Assembly: GCA_030068075.1 (NCBI GenBank)
Contig: CM057826.1
Span: 70,901,312 to 70,965,311 of the forward strand
Direction of reading: 5' to 3'
DNA length: 64,000 nt
Origin: Paguma larvata
Taxonomy: Eukaryota; Chordata; Mammalia; Carnivora; Viverridae
The notes beneath the pieces were generated by a model that was not told the DNA's origin, did no database searches, and saw only the letters and a list, made by a program, of their open reading frames with translations. The position numbers and the translations under genes were made by a program. Below are positions 1-12,034 of the stretch, in pieces; position 1 is the first letter of the stretch; each line of letters starts with the position of its first letter.

Positions 1-339
1 CCCCACTGTTAGCACGTTGTATCATGATCTTATTCTGTGGAAGACCACAAGAGTTAGCCTGGAACTCTGGAGGACTAAAAGGTCTTAGTTTCTGGTTCCA
101 TGCTTGCAAAAAGTAACTTATATTCAAAAGAAATTAAAATGTCAATTTTTTAAAATTTACTTATGTTTATTAATCAGTAGCAATAGAACCAGAGATTATT
201 CATATATTGGATGTGTGTTAGGTAAAGATATTCCAGTAATGTGATTAATACATTAAAATGGAATAAAATACAGACAAAATGAATGGAAAAAGAAATAATT
301 TCAAAATATATTTGGAATCAATAAAAATAAGAATCTAAT
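1..339. other. AT-rich sequence, nothing recognised
   Basis: No repeat head, SINE tail or long open frame is visible. The composition grades into the LINE-1 relic that follows, so part of this stretch may be its unrecognisable 5' end. Confidence 0.5.
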
Positions 340-1282
340 GTAAACCCTATAAGCACCAACATACAACTATCTGAAGTTAAGGTCGTAATGGAAGGGTTCA
401 ATAAAGGTTGAAACCAATAAAAGATGGGATTAGTGATTTCATAAAAAGATCAAATAGAAATATTCCAACTGAACATGGATGAAAAATAGAAAAAGGGGAA
501 GAACAAAAGATACACAAAGAGCTAAAAATATTTAAAATATATGTGTTGAGGCATAAGAGAAGACAAAAAGAGAATATTGAAAAATATTAAAGAAAATTGA
601 CCAAGAATTTTCTAAATCTGATGAAAGATATAAAACCACAAATTCAAGCAATTCAGTGACCTAAAAGCTAGATAACTACAAAGAAAATCACAGATAACTG
701 CATTGTAGCAAAATTTCAAAAATCAAAATGAAACAAAACAAATACAGATAGAAAATACTTAAATACAGCTGAAGGAATAAAAAGACATATTACTTTAAAA
801 AATATCACTGAAAGTTGGCTTTTCAACAGAAACCCTAAGATGCGGCATAGAACAGAATTACAGGTTTAAGGTATTGAAAGATATACCATGACGATAAACT
901 AGTATTCAAATATAAAGGCAACATTAAGATATTATAAAAAAGAGGAGAGCTAAAATAATTTGTCTCTAGCAGATATGAAATATAAGAAATACTAGAAGTA
1001 ATTATTTATGCTAAACGTAAAGCATCCCAGATGAAATCATAAATTTTTAAGAAAGAATGAAAGTTTCCAAAAATAGTAAATAAATTAATAAGTATAATGA
1101 ATATTGATGTCTTATAGTAATAATAAGAATTTATTGTGGAATTTATAACATATAATTGTAAAACCTAAGATAACAATGAAACAAATGGTACATAAAGGAT
1201 AAACAGAGTCTACCTGCAGCACCATTTAGAAAGTGACTCATGTATTGTTTTAATATAGTTTTTTTATAAATTAAAATATAAT

Positions 1283-1359
1283 TTATTGTAATAACCAGAG
1301 CAACGACAGAACATATTGTAATAGCAATGCAACAGCAATATTGTAATAACCAGAGCAAC
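1283..1359. repeat. Short direct duplication inside the old LINE-1
   Basis: A 21-bp string beginning TATTGTAATAACCAGAG occurs at 1283-1303 and again at 1339-1359, 56 bp apart. It looks like a local tandem duplication that has since diverged between the two copies. Confidence 0.7.
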
Positions 1360-1584
1360 AAAGAAGAGAAGTAAGCACAACCAAAATCTAAAAGATCATA
1401 AAATAGTAAAGTAATTTAAAAACTGATTATATAAAAGAAAAATAAAGGTTTGGTAAAACAAAGAAATTTGAAACAGTAGCAATATGGTAGACTTAAACCC
1501 AATTAAATTACCAATTACCTTAAAATTAAATGGTATAAAATTCCTAGTAAAAAACAAAGATCACCAGATTGATTAAAATAAAAT

Positions 1585-1599
1585 CACACACACACACAC
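1585..1599. repeat. Short (CA)n microsatellite
   Basis: About seven CA units are followed by a degenerate CATA run, inside the old LINE-1. Confidence 0.8.
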
Positions 1600-2671
1600 G
1601 AACATACATACATACTCCACTCTCAATATGAGGACACAATTAGGCTGAAAGCAAATGGATGGAAAAATATGTACGACGGGAAAACTGGAATCCAAAGTGG
1701 GTGCTACTCATATTATCAGATAAAATAATCCTTAAAGCAAGAATTTCACTGGATATAAAGAAAATAGTTTACAGTAAGAAATAGCTGAATTCGACATGAA
1801 GATATACAAATCCTATTTTGATATGCACCAAAACATACAGTTTGAAAATACATAAAGAAAACAACTAAGAGAGAGAAAAAGCCATGAATAATACTATCTT
1901 GAGATTTTAGTAAACATATATCTCCAGTAACAGAGATGATACAAATGCAAGATATCAGTAAGATTTGAATAATATAATTAAATAACTTACTGTGATAGAT
2001 GCTTATAGAACACTATGACCACATGGTAGAAAAAAAAAGTTTTCTCGTAAAGTACACATAGAACATTTACAATAATAGATCTTACCTTAAGTCATAAAGT
2101 AACTCTCAGTAGTTAACAATAAATAAAATTGTACAACTTAGAACGCAGTAGTACACTGGTAACTACTCTTATCTTTTTGCAAGTGTTTGAAAATTAAGGA
2201 ACCAAAAAACAAACAAACAAACAAAAAACCCCACAATACAAATTAAGAAATATTCTGAGCTGAATGATAATGAAAATAAAACACATCATAATTTGTGTAA
2301 TGTATCTAGTGCAGTGTTCATATGGAAATTTATAGCTTAAAAAGCATATATTACCAAAAAAAAGACTAACAATAAATTATCTAAGCCCCCAATTCAAGCA
2401 GTGAGAAAAAGAACAGCCAGTTAAAGCCAAAGTATAAAGTAGGAAAGAAAAAAAATTATAAGGAAATATCAAAGAAGAAAAACAAAACTACATTACAAAC
2501 AAAACAAAACAAAAAGACAAAAGACAAAAACTAATATAGCCAAATAACGGATCTTCGAAAAGAAGTACAAAATTAATAAACACCTAAGAGAAGAGATTAT
2601 TTCTGGATGGAGATATTTTTTAGTTATTTTGCTGATTCTTCTGCTGGTTCTTAAAATAATGCTTAGGTACA

Positions 2672-2886
2672 GGGCACCTGGATGGCTCAGTCAGTTAAGC
2701 CTCTGACTTTGCCTCAGGTCATGATCTCATGGTTCATGAATTAGAGCCTTACACCGTGCATAGGGCTCTGTGATGACAGCTCAGAGCCTGAAGTCCGCTT
2801 CCAATTCCTTGTCTCCCTTCTCTGCCCCTCACCCACTCCACTCTGTCTTTATCTCTCACAAAAATAAATAAACATTAAAAAAAACA
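2672..2886 (+). mobile_element. CAN SINE (felid tRNA-Lys-derived), full length
   Basis: The head reads GGGCACCTGGATGGCTCAG, a degenerate tRNA-derived A-box region. It is followed by the B-box region, the GACAGCTCAGAGCCTG body, a CT-rich tract and an AAATAAATAAACATTAAAAA tail. It sits within the ancient LINE-1 and is therefore younger. Many CpG sites of the family consensus have decayed, so it is an older copy. Confidence 0.92.
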
Positions 2887-3674
2887 ATTATATATGACTT
2901 TATGCCAATAGCTTAGAATTTTTAATAAAGTAGACAAACTTATTTGAAATTCAATTTACCAAGACTAATACAGAATAAATAGAACATCTGAATAATCTCA
3001 CATCTGTAAGATAAATTGAATCCATATATAAAATCCTTGTCAAAAAGAAAATAACTGGGTAACGTGGTTCCACTGAAAGATTCTTTAAAATACTTAAGAT
3101 ACAATATCAAATGTTCTAAAACATCTCCCAAAGAATAAAAAGTAAGCAACACTTTCTCTCATTTTATGTAACCAGTGTAATGCCGATACCATAACCTGAC
3201 AAGGACATTACAAAGAAAAAATAGGGACAAGATATTCCAAGGGACGCAGACATAAAAATTCAAAAAACAGTTAAACATATAATCCAGTGATGTATCAAAT
3301 GGTTAATACCTGATAATAAAGTGGGATTTATTTACAGAAAACCATTCCTTATAATATACCATATTAACAAAAAAACAGACGAAACCAAAAGAACTAGAAA
3401 AAATTGTTGCTAAAATTCATTACCATTTCATGGTTAAAATTATATTCTCATGAAACTGGGCATAGCAAATAATTTTTTAAAATATAATGAGAATCCACCA
3501 AAAATATCTGTCTGAAATATTACATTGAAAGAAAATGTTAAATACTTTCTAACTAATTAAATATACTGTTAAAATTTAGACCAAATTAGATTAAAAATTA
3601 CAATACACGGTTAACATTACTATTCAAATTTTACTATAAGTTTTAGCTTTCAAAATCACATAAGAAAAAATAAG

Positions 3675-4090
3675 TGGGTTCGGTTTTTGGTTTGGTCCAG
3701 CAAAGCCGAGGACTGAAGAAAGGATTACTCAAGAGTCCTTGCAAGTCAAGAGAGGTGACGGAGGCTAAGGGAAGTCTCCCCTGCTGCTCTCAAGCTCCCA
3801 TATTTATTGAGCATACATTTAAGAAAACATTGTGCAATACATTCGTGGGCTACATGCCAATAAGAACATACAGAAAGCATGCAGAAAAACAATTTAAGAC
3901 AGGATAAAATATTCCATGCGATAACACGGTCTAAAGAATTTATGAATATAGGCAGGACCTAACCCCTAGTTATACATTAACTAGATAAGCAAAGAAAGTG
4001 CCCCCTAGATATACAGTTTGGTCACTGCTTTTAGCAAGCCAGAAAGCAGTGTTCTGCTTTACACTGCATTCCCTAGAGTCTCCTAGGACA
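3675..4090 (-). mobile_element. Solo ERV LTR (probably class II type), minus strand
   Basis: Read on the minus strand, this 416-bp block starts TGTCCTAGGAG and ends in CA, as retroviral LTRs do. It carries an AATAAA signal (plus-strand 3803-3808) about 130 bp before its end, followed by a GC-richer R/U5-like segment. There is no primer-binding site, internal region or second LTR nearby, so it is a solo LTR left by recombination. No clean target duplication is seen; the U3 edge may lie up to 20 bp further out (4110). It interrupts the old LINE-1. The class is inferred from layout only. Confidence 0.6.
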
Positions 4091-4164
4091 TAGCTATTTG
4101 ATTTTCCACAAAGAATACAAGAATTATGGCTGGAAAAAAAGAAAATACATCATTAGTTTTACTC

Positions 4165-4360
4165 CTTTTTTTTTTTTAGAGAGAGAGACAGAGAGTGGGT
4201 GCAAGCAGGAGAGAGGGGCAGAAGGAGAGAGAGAGAATCCTAAGCAGGCTCCATGCTGAGTGCTGAGACCAAAGCAGGGCTCTATCCCAGGACTCTGGGA
4301 TCATGACTTGAGCCCAGATCAGGAATTGGACGCTCAACCGACTAAGCCACTCAGGTGCCG
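4165..4360 (-). mobile_element. CAN SINE, minus strand
   Basis: A poly-T start, a GA-rich tract and a head reading AAGCCACTCAGGTGCC at the right edge mark a reversed copy. It is flanked by a 10-bp duplication, TAGTTTTACT, on both sides, which fixes both boundaries and shows insertion by LINE-1 machinery. Confidence 0.93.
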
Positions 4361-4967
4361 CTAGTTTTACTTTAGATGACATAAATTTTACAAAGAATAC
4401 AAAATAATATCAATATACTGATAATAGCAAGTAAATTTAGGACGGTGCCCAGTAATAAGGGGAACATGTGAAAAATCATATAGATAAAACATACATACAT
4501 ACAAAAAATCATGTATATTCACATACACGTACAGACATAATAGCAAGAAAAAATGTAATGAAAGAATCAGTTACACTTATCTACAAAAATATCAATATTC
4601 AGTATCTGGAAATTATATAACAAAAATAAGGAAGACCTTGAAATTAGAAAATACAGAGAATTATTGAAAGAAACTCAATAACTAAATCAATGTACAACAA
4701 AACTACATTAGTATATTAAAATATGAGTCTGTCTATAATGCTCATTCTGTTCAAATTGATATACAGTTTCAACACAATCCTAGAACTCCCCCCACTTTCT
4801 TTTAATTGAAAGTGAGTTATAAAATCTACAAGGAAATGCAAAGGATCTAGAATAACCAAAGTGATACTGAAAAAAGAACACAAAGATGCAGGTCTTTTAC
4901 TATTATATTTCAAGACTTTTCTACTAATTACAACAGCATAAATTGTGTAAAAAATACATAATCTATA

Positions 4968-5055
4968 TATGTATTGGGGAAATATATATATATATTTATT
5001 TATATATTGGGGGAAGTGATCTTTTCAATAAATTAATTAAATAAATAAATTATAT
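4968..5055. repeat. AT-rich low-complexity run
   Basis: TATATA and AATTAAATAAATAAAT runs within the 3' part of the old LINE-1. Confidence 0.75.
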
Positions 5056-5284
5056 GGAAGAAAATGAACCTTAACTTCTCCTTTATACCATAATGCAAAA
5101 AGAAATTATAGATTAAAGCCAAAATAAAGCAAAACAATCAATTTTCTAGAATATAACACTGGAGACTTCATGGTTTAATGAAGTAAAGGCTGACTACAGA
5201 GAACTCTAAAATCAATAACCATAAAATAAGACTGCTGAAATTTACTAAAGGAATTTATTAAACTTCAATACTTTTCTGTTAACT

Positions 5285-5390
5285 GACAGTGGGATAACTA
5301 AGTGCCTTAGGGGTTCCCAGGATGTGGGATTTTAGTGCTAACACCCAGGCAGTCTCCAAATAAACCAAGATGGATAATTCCCTACCTGCA
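5285..5390. mobile_element. Possible MER53-like palindromic DNA-transposon relic
   Basis: The order of wording (GGTTCCCAGGATGTGGGATT, then TTAGTGCTAACACCCAGGC, then a decayed AACCAAGATGGATAA) resembles the short palindromic MER53-type element. The name is from memory of the consensus and could be wrong. Confidence 0.35.
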
Positions 5391-5842
5391 GACAGAGTAA
5401 TTATATTTGTGACTGTTTCACCAAAAAGAACAGGATGGAAATGATGTTAGATGACTTTCAAAGCTAGATCATAAAAGGTGATTTAGCTTCTGACTTGCTC
5501 ATGTAAGCACTAACACTGGAGCTCTGAGCTGTTATGTAAAGAGTCTAACTGCCTTCATCACTATGCTGGGAGGGCTCACATACTGGTCCACCTGACAAGA
5601 TCACATTTGAGAAATTATATAAAAAAAGAGACGCCTAGCAAAGCCCCTAGCTTCTCCAATCACCAGCTCTTCCAGCTCCATCCACATCTAATTGCAATTT
5701 TAAGAGAGAAGCCTGATTATGCTGCTAGTACATTCCCAAATTCCTGAATATAAGAAACTGAGAAATAACAAAATGATTATTTCTGCGTTAAGTCTTTAAG
5801 TTTTGGAGACAACTTTTATACAGCACTAGTAACTGGAACAAC
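5391..5842 (+). mobile_element. MLT1-type (MaLR/ERVL) solo LTR
   Basis: The block contains AGCTAGATCATAAAAGGTGA near its middle. Its end reads AGTCTTTAAGTTTTGGAGAC and then CTAGTAACTGGAACA, both typical of the 3' end of MLT1 LTRs. No internal MaLR sequence follows. This is an old eutherian repeat with strong divergence. The 5' edge overlaps uncertainly with the preceding relic. Confidence 0.65.
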
Positions 5843-7435
5843 AAACCATTAAAAAAAAAAACCTCAACCAAATTTTCCATATATTTTTATCACATTCAAT
5901 CCTAACTTTTGTCCACATGACATATTAAATTAAAAATTTATGAAAAATACCATAATATGATACCACGGGTATACATGTATATGTATGTACATGACTGAAT
6001 AAAATTTCGATGAAATCTCTGTCCAACAGAATTTTCACACACAGTGTTTAATTTAAAAATATATTTATATATACTATTTGCATAATTTTTAAATGAACTT
6101 ATTTTACTTGGAAAATCTTTTGGGGCCAACTATAACATGAAGGTTAAATATGAGCACCAAAAGTTATACAGAAGGCTTTACAAGGAAAAGTTAAAATTTC
6201 CCTCTTAAAGATATGTTTTCTGGATTATATAATGGAAGTAAAATAATGAATAAGATATATAGCAATTTATCATTATGATATTCCTTTGCTTATAATCAGT
6301 ATAAATTAACTAGTTCACATGATTAAGCTAAACAATAATTTACGCAACCATAAATAAAACTATTTCTCTAAATTTTTCATTGATTCTCAGTTCATAACTT
6401 CAGTAGTTAAACATTAAAAATTAACTTATTAGTGAAGATCTGTTTTCTCTAAAAATGATTAACAGTCTTAAAACTAAAGAGATATTATAGCAGAAAATAA
6501 AAACACAGTTTATAGTAGATTTTGAAGTACATACCCCTAAGATTCTCCATAAATATTAAATGTAATAATTCATGTAATTCGTCATCAGTTTCACATTTAA
6601 TGCATTGATACCAAAGTGTTTAGCATTATTTTAAAAACATTTAAACTTTATGAAAGTTCTTAAATCTTAACTTATGTTGCGTTTCAATAAAATGTCTGTT
6701 TCTTCAGAAACAAAATGGAGGGATATCGTCTCACCATGTTGACTAATTCTGGATATAGTTTTCATCATGGCTTTTCACTTTTCTGTGAGGACTGCGGCAG
6801 AGTGGCAGCTTTGGGTTAAGAGAGATTTGTATGGAAACTGGAGGTAATCCAACAATAGTTCCTCGACTGTACAAAGACCATTTTTGGAGGGAGAAGAGAC
6901 CTGAGCTACCCAAAAGGAAACATACTAAATACAATTTTGGAAATATAAAATTTTGAATATGGTTTGGATATGCATCAAAAATAGATGAGGCCACCTGCCA
7001 ACATAAGTCATGGTTTTTATCCTCTTCTTTGTACAACTCCCAAATTGTATGAATCAAGATAGAAAATGATAAACTACCACCTTAAGTAATTTATGTTCAC
7101 CTAAATATTTTAATTATTTTATATCTCATGTGCAATATCTAAGCCCCCCACTTATAAGGGATCACAGATGTCTTGGCAAGAAATCATAATTATACTTCCT
7201 AGATATGTTAGTATGAGTTTAAACATAAAACTCACTGTTTCCCCCTCTCCTTTGGTCTCTTTCATTCACTGAAGCAGACTCTGAAATAAACTGAATTCCC
7301 ATTATACCTAGAAGAAGAGAAAGGAAATTAAAAAAGCAAATAAATGAGCAGTGTATGTGTGAACATTTCCTCTTTATGCACCCACATCTTTGTTTGGTTA
7401 ATAAATATTTTATTACTTTGTTGATTAATAGATTT
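5843..7435. other. Unassigned AT-rich DNA
   Basis: No repeat family recognised. The stretch 6700-7060 is somewhat richer in GC and carries a 104-codon minus-strand open frame of no recognisable family. There are no splice signals, codon pattern or promoter to support a gene. Confidence 0.5.
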
Positions 7436-7613
7436 AAAATTTTTTAAATGTTTGCTTATTTTTGAGACTGTAACAGGGGGAGGGGCAGAGAGAGAGGGAG
7501 ACACAATCTGAAGCTGTCAGGGCAGAGTCCAATGCGGGGCTTGTACTTATGAACTGTGAGATCATAACCTGAGCTGAATTCAGACACTTAACCTACTGAG
7601 CCACCCAGGTACC
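7436..7613 (-). mobile_element. CAN SINE, minus strand
   Basis: The copy runs from TTTAAATGTTTGCTTATTTT to a head ending GAGCCACCCAGGTACC. Flanks carry an imperfect duplication (AATAGATTTAAAA on the left, AATAGATCTAAAA on the right). The part between the GA tract and the body is shortened compared with full-length copies in this window. Confidence 0.92.
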
Positions 7614-7633
7614 TCTGAATAATAGATCTAAAA

Positions 7634-9977
7634 AAAATGTTCTGGAAAAAGTTTTTGTCATAATATGCAAGATAGTTCTCTAAGAAAAATAAATTGTACT
7701 GGTTATTAGTAGAAATATACTTAAAAATTGCATTCAGTGCAATTAACTTAAAACTACCTACCACCAAAATCAAGTTATATTCTACTAATAAGGAAAAAAA
7801 AAAGGGGACAAACAAGCTTTTTGTTACACTTTGGCTTTATAACAGAACCTGAAAATATGTGGACTCAAATAAAAGTGAACCCCCTTTAAATATATTTTTT
7901 AAGTGTGATCCACCTCCATCCAATTGAGACTTTCTCATGCCTAATTTCAGTGTTAGTCCCATTGCTTATTTTCTTATCTTTTACAAAGCATTATACAAAG
8001 TCTCAGAGCTATTAGACCCAGGACTAGCATCCAAGACAGGCTTTACCTTTAAGAAACAGCTGTCAGAAGTGACAGGATACAATTGTTAAAACGTCAAAAA
8101 TAAAGGCTAAATAAATGCCTACATATAAAGTAGTATTTTTCTTCTATGTCTAAACAAAGCACTTTCTTCTCTTCATTCATGTTGCTTGCTAGACTCAATA
8201 TGTCACCTGTCTCATTCTTATTAAAATGAATTATCTGTGCAATGCTGCACATGATCGGTGAAATTCAAGGGAAATTACCTACACTACTTAAAGAAACAGA
8301 GCAGAATCACTTCATGATTTTATTGTTGCTAAAGAAACACACTGTGATCATTTTACTAAATGAACATATTAGATTGGGCTTTATTTGGGGGACGGAGTCT
8401 ACAACTGCACCTTTTCAATGGGTTTTGGCTCACAGTATCTAGCTCAAAGATAGGGATTTAACACACAAATTATAAAGTTCATAGATCTCAGTCTGAGAGT
8501 TGGCAGGGGAGCATAAAACCTAAATATAATTCAAGAGAAGTTTGGAAAACAGGAAAAATTTAAATTTCGGGACAAAACAAGATAAACTAAAGAAACTCAA
8601 TGGAAACTTACAGTCTAGTAATCTAAAATGGTAGACAAAATGGTGTGGAAACAAATAAAGAAATGCCAAAATAACATAAGAATCAGAGAACAATTTTCTG
8701 CCTTAGATCCCAGGCTTTTGTAGATTAGGTTCCTGAGAAACATGAAGATGATTAGAGGCATTTCAGAATCATCAGCGAAAGTAAAATGAAAGACAGATGG
8801 ATGGATTTATCCATAGTTCAGATACTAGAGAAAAAGATCTTGTTTCCTGATGAACACAGCTTCCACATAAAGAGTTAATACCAGTGGTATACCAGGAACA
8901 TCTAGGGCTGGACATTGACACCTTCCATTTGCAATAGTGGGTGGAGACTGATCCTTCTGGCAAGGTCTTCTTGGGATGGAGCAATGCTTTGCTATGCTTA
9001 GGAAATGTAGGAGCTGGAGGAACTTCATTGAAAATCAGGGGTATCTGAGAAATTGGATGGGAAGTTCTCAGTATCACCTAGTAACCAACCTCTGCATTAA
9101 TGGATCATATCTGTACTCCCAGACTGACAAAGTTTGGAGAGATAACCCTTACTAAAGAAACAGTTATATCTCAAGTCTAATGGTCTCTGTTTTAGTAAAG
9201 TTTCCATCCAGTAGCTAAATATGAGTAATGGCTTTATTTTTCCTTTGAATATTATCTTTTTCCATTCCTCACATGTATAATTCAATATCTTCAATATCAG
9301 TTTATCCTGTCCTCAAGCTTCCAAAACAAAATTCCACTGATACAGGTGATTTAGTGAGCAATATATAAATTATTTAATATTTTTTCAATGACACAGAGGA
9401 AATATTTTTATCATATACAAAGAACAAACAGTTTAATCAAGCCCACATATCCTTTATCACCACTGTCACCTGGAGCTTTCCTATTCTCTCTCCACCCTTT
9501 CCTTGCACAATGCTCTGCCTTCCACTCCTCCTTGTATTATGAAGTCCCTTTTTTTCTTTCCAAGGCTCCAATCCACCTACCACTATGATTATCACAATCT
9601 CTTGGAGTTTCTCCCACTACAAAGGAATTCTCACAATTGGTAAAAACATTCTCCATATATTTCACATAAAAGTTTTTTAATGATTATGCTATAATAAAAA
9701 TATCAGTTTTGCCCATGTCAGAAATGGCAATTTTTATTTCAATAAAACAATGAAAATAATGTATGTAGTTATTAGCAGTATGTGTCAATATATTCACAAA
9801 TAAAAACTTGCGGGGTAGTAGAGCAGTACAATTTGAAAAAGCCTACTGTGAATGATGAACACATTTTGATAATGGTACACATTGCACTGGAATTATCCGA
9901 GTGTACTCTGTAAAGCTGTCCCATGGTGTACTATTTAATAAAACTAATGTATAAGAGAATTTCTACTCATATTTTTT
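7634..9977. other. Unassigned DNA
   Basis: I recognise no repeat or gene. A less AT-rich patch at 8770-9080 has two overlapping minus-strand open frames of 101 and 67 codons; neither resembles a known protein. The stretch 9440-9600 is pyrimidine-rich. Confidence 0.45.
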
Positions 9978-10471
9978 TTGAAAACTTGGATTTCCACACA
10001 GAATAGTACATTAAATTGGAACATACCTATAGCTAAGTATATAAAAGGCGGGAACAATGGAAAAAGTACAGAGAAGAGGCTCCTCTTTCTGGGATCACAT
10101 CCTGGTGCTTTTGCCCCCTGCACCTTCCTACAATATTCCACCTACCATATGAATCTGAGCTTATGATGTTTGTTCTTGAAAAGCTTTCTATGAACAGCTC
10201 TTCCTTTTCGTCTTTCATGATAGGACCTTTTACAACCTTTCCAGGAACAGCTAAATAAATGAAAAGTTTTTCATTTCTTCTTTGGTCTGCAAAAATAGCT
10301 TTTGTTGATGATGAAAAGTGCCACCTCCCAAATTTCTCATTTTTCCATGAAGCAAAAGGTTTACTTTCTGAAGGTTTCACAAGTACTATGAATCACTATA
10401 TTTATCTTTCTTCTGGATGTAGAAAAATGGGTGGCAATTTAAGTCCAGGCCTTGCATGTTTCTCAAAATAA
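9978..10471 (-). other. ORF-dense patch, possible decayed coding fragment of unknown origin
   Basis: On the minus strand a frame opens at 10380 (start codon GTG) and continues for 115 codons to 10033. A second stretch upstream (about 10471-10394) is open in another frame before a stop. The predicted residues are mixed and hydrophilic, for example KGPIMKDEKEELFIESFSRT, rather than the low-complexity products of most AT-rich frames here. I do not recognise the protein. It could be an exon relic, a retropseudogene or chance. No poly-A tail, target duplication or clear splice pair was found. Confidence 0.25.
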
Positions 10472-11920
10472 GGCACCATAACCATGTCCAGATTTACTTA
10501 ACTTTACCTAGTCTTTAATTTTATTTTTATCAAAAAAGCACTCTTAATTGTAGTCACAGTTGTATATATTTCTTGTCAAAAGAAACAGAAGATACAATTG
10601 AGCAAATCATTCAAACTAAGCTCTGGATATGAAAATTCTAACAGCTGCAACTAAAAATAAGGATATTTTTTAAACATGCTAACTATACCTCCAATTTATT
10701 GAAATACTATCTTTTATGTTTAAGACTACTGATGTTCGATAATGTATTTTTCAACCAGTGATATCATTATACATAACCATGAGGGTTTTCAAATAGATAT
10801 TTCCTTTTAAAATATGAGGAAAATACCACAAAATAGCTTTGCATCTCAAAGATTTATTCCAATTTCACTGATACACTCGCAATTTTCTCAAATGTTATTG
10901 AGGTACAGAGTCTTAAAAGAAAGAAAATAATAATGTAAATGAGACTTTTCATTTTGATGTTATAAAAATAAAACTTTGCGAAGTATTTAATATTGTTGCC
11001 ATTTATTATTAGCTCTTAATATGTATCTTTAAGATGACAGCCTATTATTTAAGCAATTGAAATCATCGCTTGTTTGCAACAAGTCCTGTACCTATGGAAA
11101 AAAAGTTTATAATTTTTATAAAAGTGAGAATATATTCATAAATCCATTTGTAATCGATGTTTTAACATAAGTGCTAAATAAATATTTTTAAAATCCATTC
11201 TATGCGCAAATATGCGTGCCCTCATAAGTAAGAATAATTAGCACATTAATTCACTACATTGTTTATAATTCGATTACAAAGGCAAATAAAAAGCTGTTCA
11301 TGTTCTGCTTGAAAAGATCTGCAGCCTATGCAAGTGTTGTCTGGCCTTAGTTTCCTTTTAGAAATTGAGGATATTTAAAATGAAAACGTTCTGAAAGGCA
11401 GTCATGAATGGAATTCATTAAATGACTAAGTGAAGAAATTATACAATAGGTAAACCATAAAAAAGTGAGTGTACACCAAAAACCTGGCTATTTGACCTGG
11501 GATGTATGCTTGTGAAAATGAGCCACTGTAGTGTGCATACATACGAACATTCGGGTCAGTTGTGCATACAAATGAATTAAAATTTGTTATAACACATCTA
11601 TCGCTTGGCATTAGGCTATGTCTACTGTGTCATTCATTTTCAAAGAAGATTTTGAAATTAAAGTTATTGGATAACAAATGGGTTATTCATAACTTCATGA
11701 ATTCAGTAACAAATTCCACTTCCTTTACTATCTTACTGGCTAAAACAGTTTTGCCCTCAGGGTCTTCTTGAAGAGTGAACATCCATATTTGTTTTAATTC
11801 ACTATCCTAGCAAAGGTGTCAGGCTCTAGTATTTTAAGGCAAATTAAAATAGTTACTGATTTTAATATGGTATCCCATTGAAACCAGGCATTACAATTTC
11901 AGGCTTTCAGGGCTTTCTCA
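10472..11920. other. Unassigned AT-rich DNA, partly of conserved-element character
   Basis: The part from about 10.75 to 11.45 kb lacks repeats and low-complexity runs and is dotted with TAAT/ATTA cores, CpGs and varied words, as often seen in conserved non-coding DNA. No motif proves a function. Confidence 0.3.
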
Positions 11921-11922
11921 AA

Positions 11923-11955
11923 CACACACCCACACATATACACACACATACCCGA
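11923..11955. repeat. Degenerate (CA)n microsatellite
   Basis: CACACAC runs interrupted by CCC and TATA. Confidence 0.8.
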
Positions 11956-12034
11956 ATTAATTTTGTATGATTTTCAGTTCTAGTTAGAGCCTTTGTCCCA
12001 AGGGCTTGTTAATCTTGTATCCCATTCCTGCCCT

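Larger units (their letters stand above)
340..5275 (+). mobile_element. Ancient LINE-1 (L1M-type), sense strand, broken by later insertions
   Basis: Blocks of LINE-1 wording appear in the correct order on the plus strand. A 5'-region block (about 590-1080) contains CCAAGAATTTTCTAAATCTG and is followed by an endonuclease-region block of ORF2 (about 1480-2590). A reverse-transcriptase-region block (2890-3545) and an ORF2 C-terminal block (4560-5270) complete it. All blocks are full of stops and frameshifts, so no protein is encoded. The element is split by a SINE (2672-2886), a solo LTR (3675-4090) and a second SINE (4165-4360), all of which must be younger. The 5' boundary is a guess. The order of blocks is well supported, while the exact subfamily is not. 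Confidence 0.75.

Noticed and set aside
3674..3907. 77-codon plus-strand frame
   Set aside because: It lies antisense within the solo LTR.
6743..7057. 104-codon minus-strand frame
   Set aside because: No recognisable family, no splice or promoter context, and length is within what chance allows in 64 kb.
8772..9077. Overlapping 101- and 67-codon minus-strand frames
   Set aside because: Two different frames give unrelated products; no family, splice site or conservation evidence.
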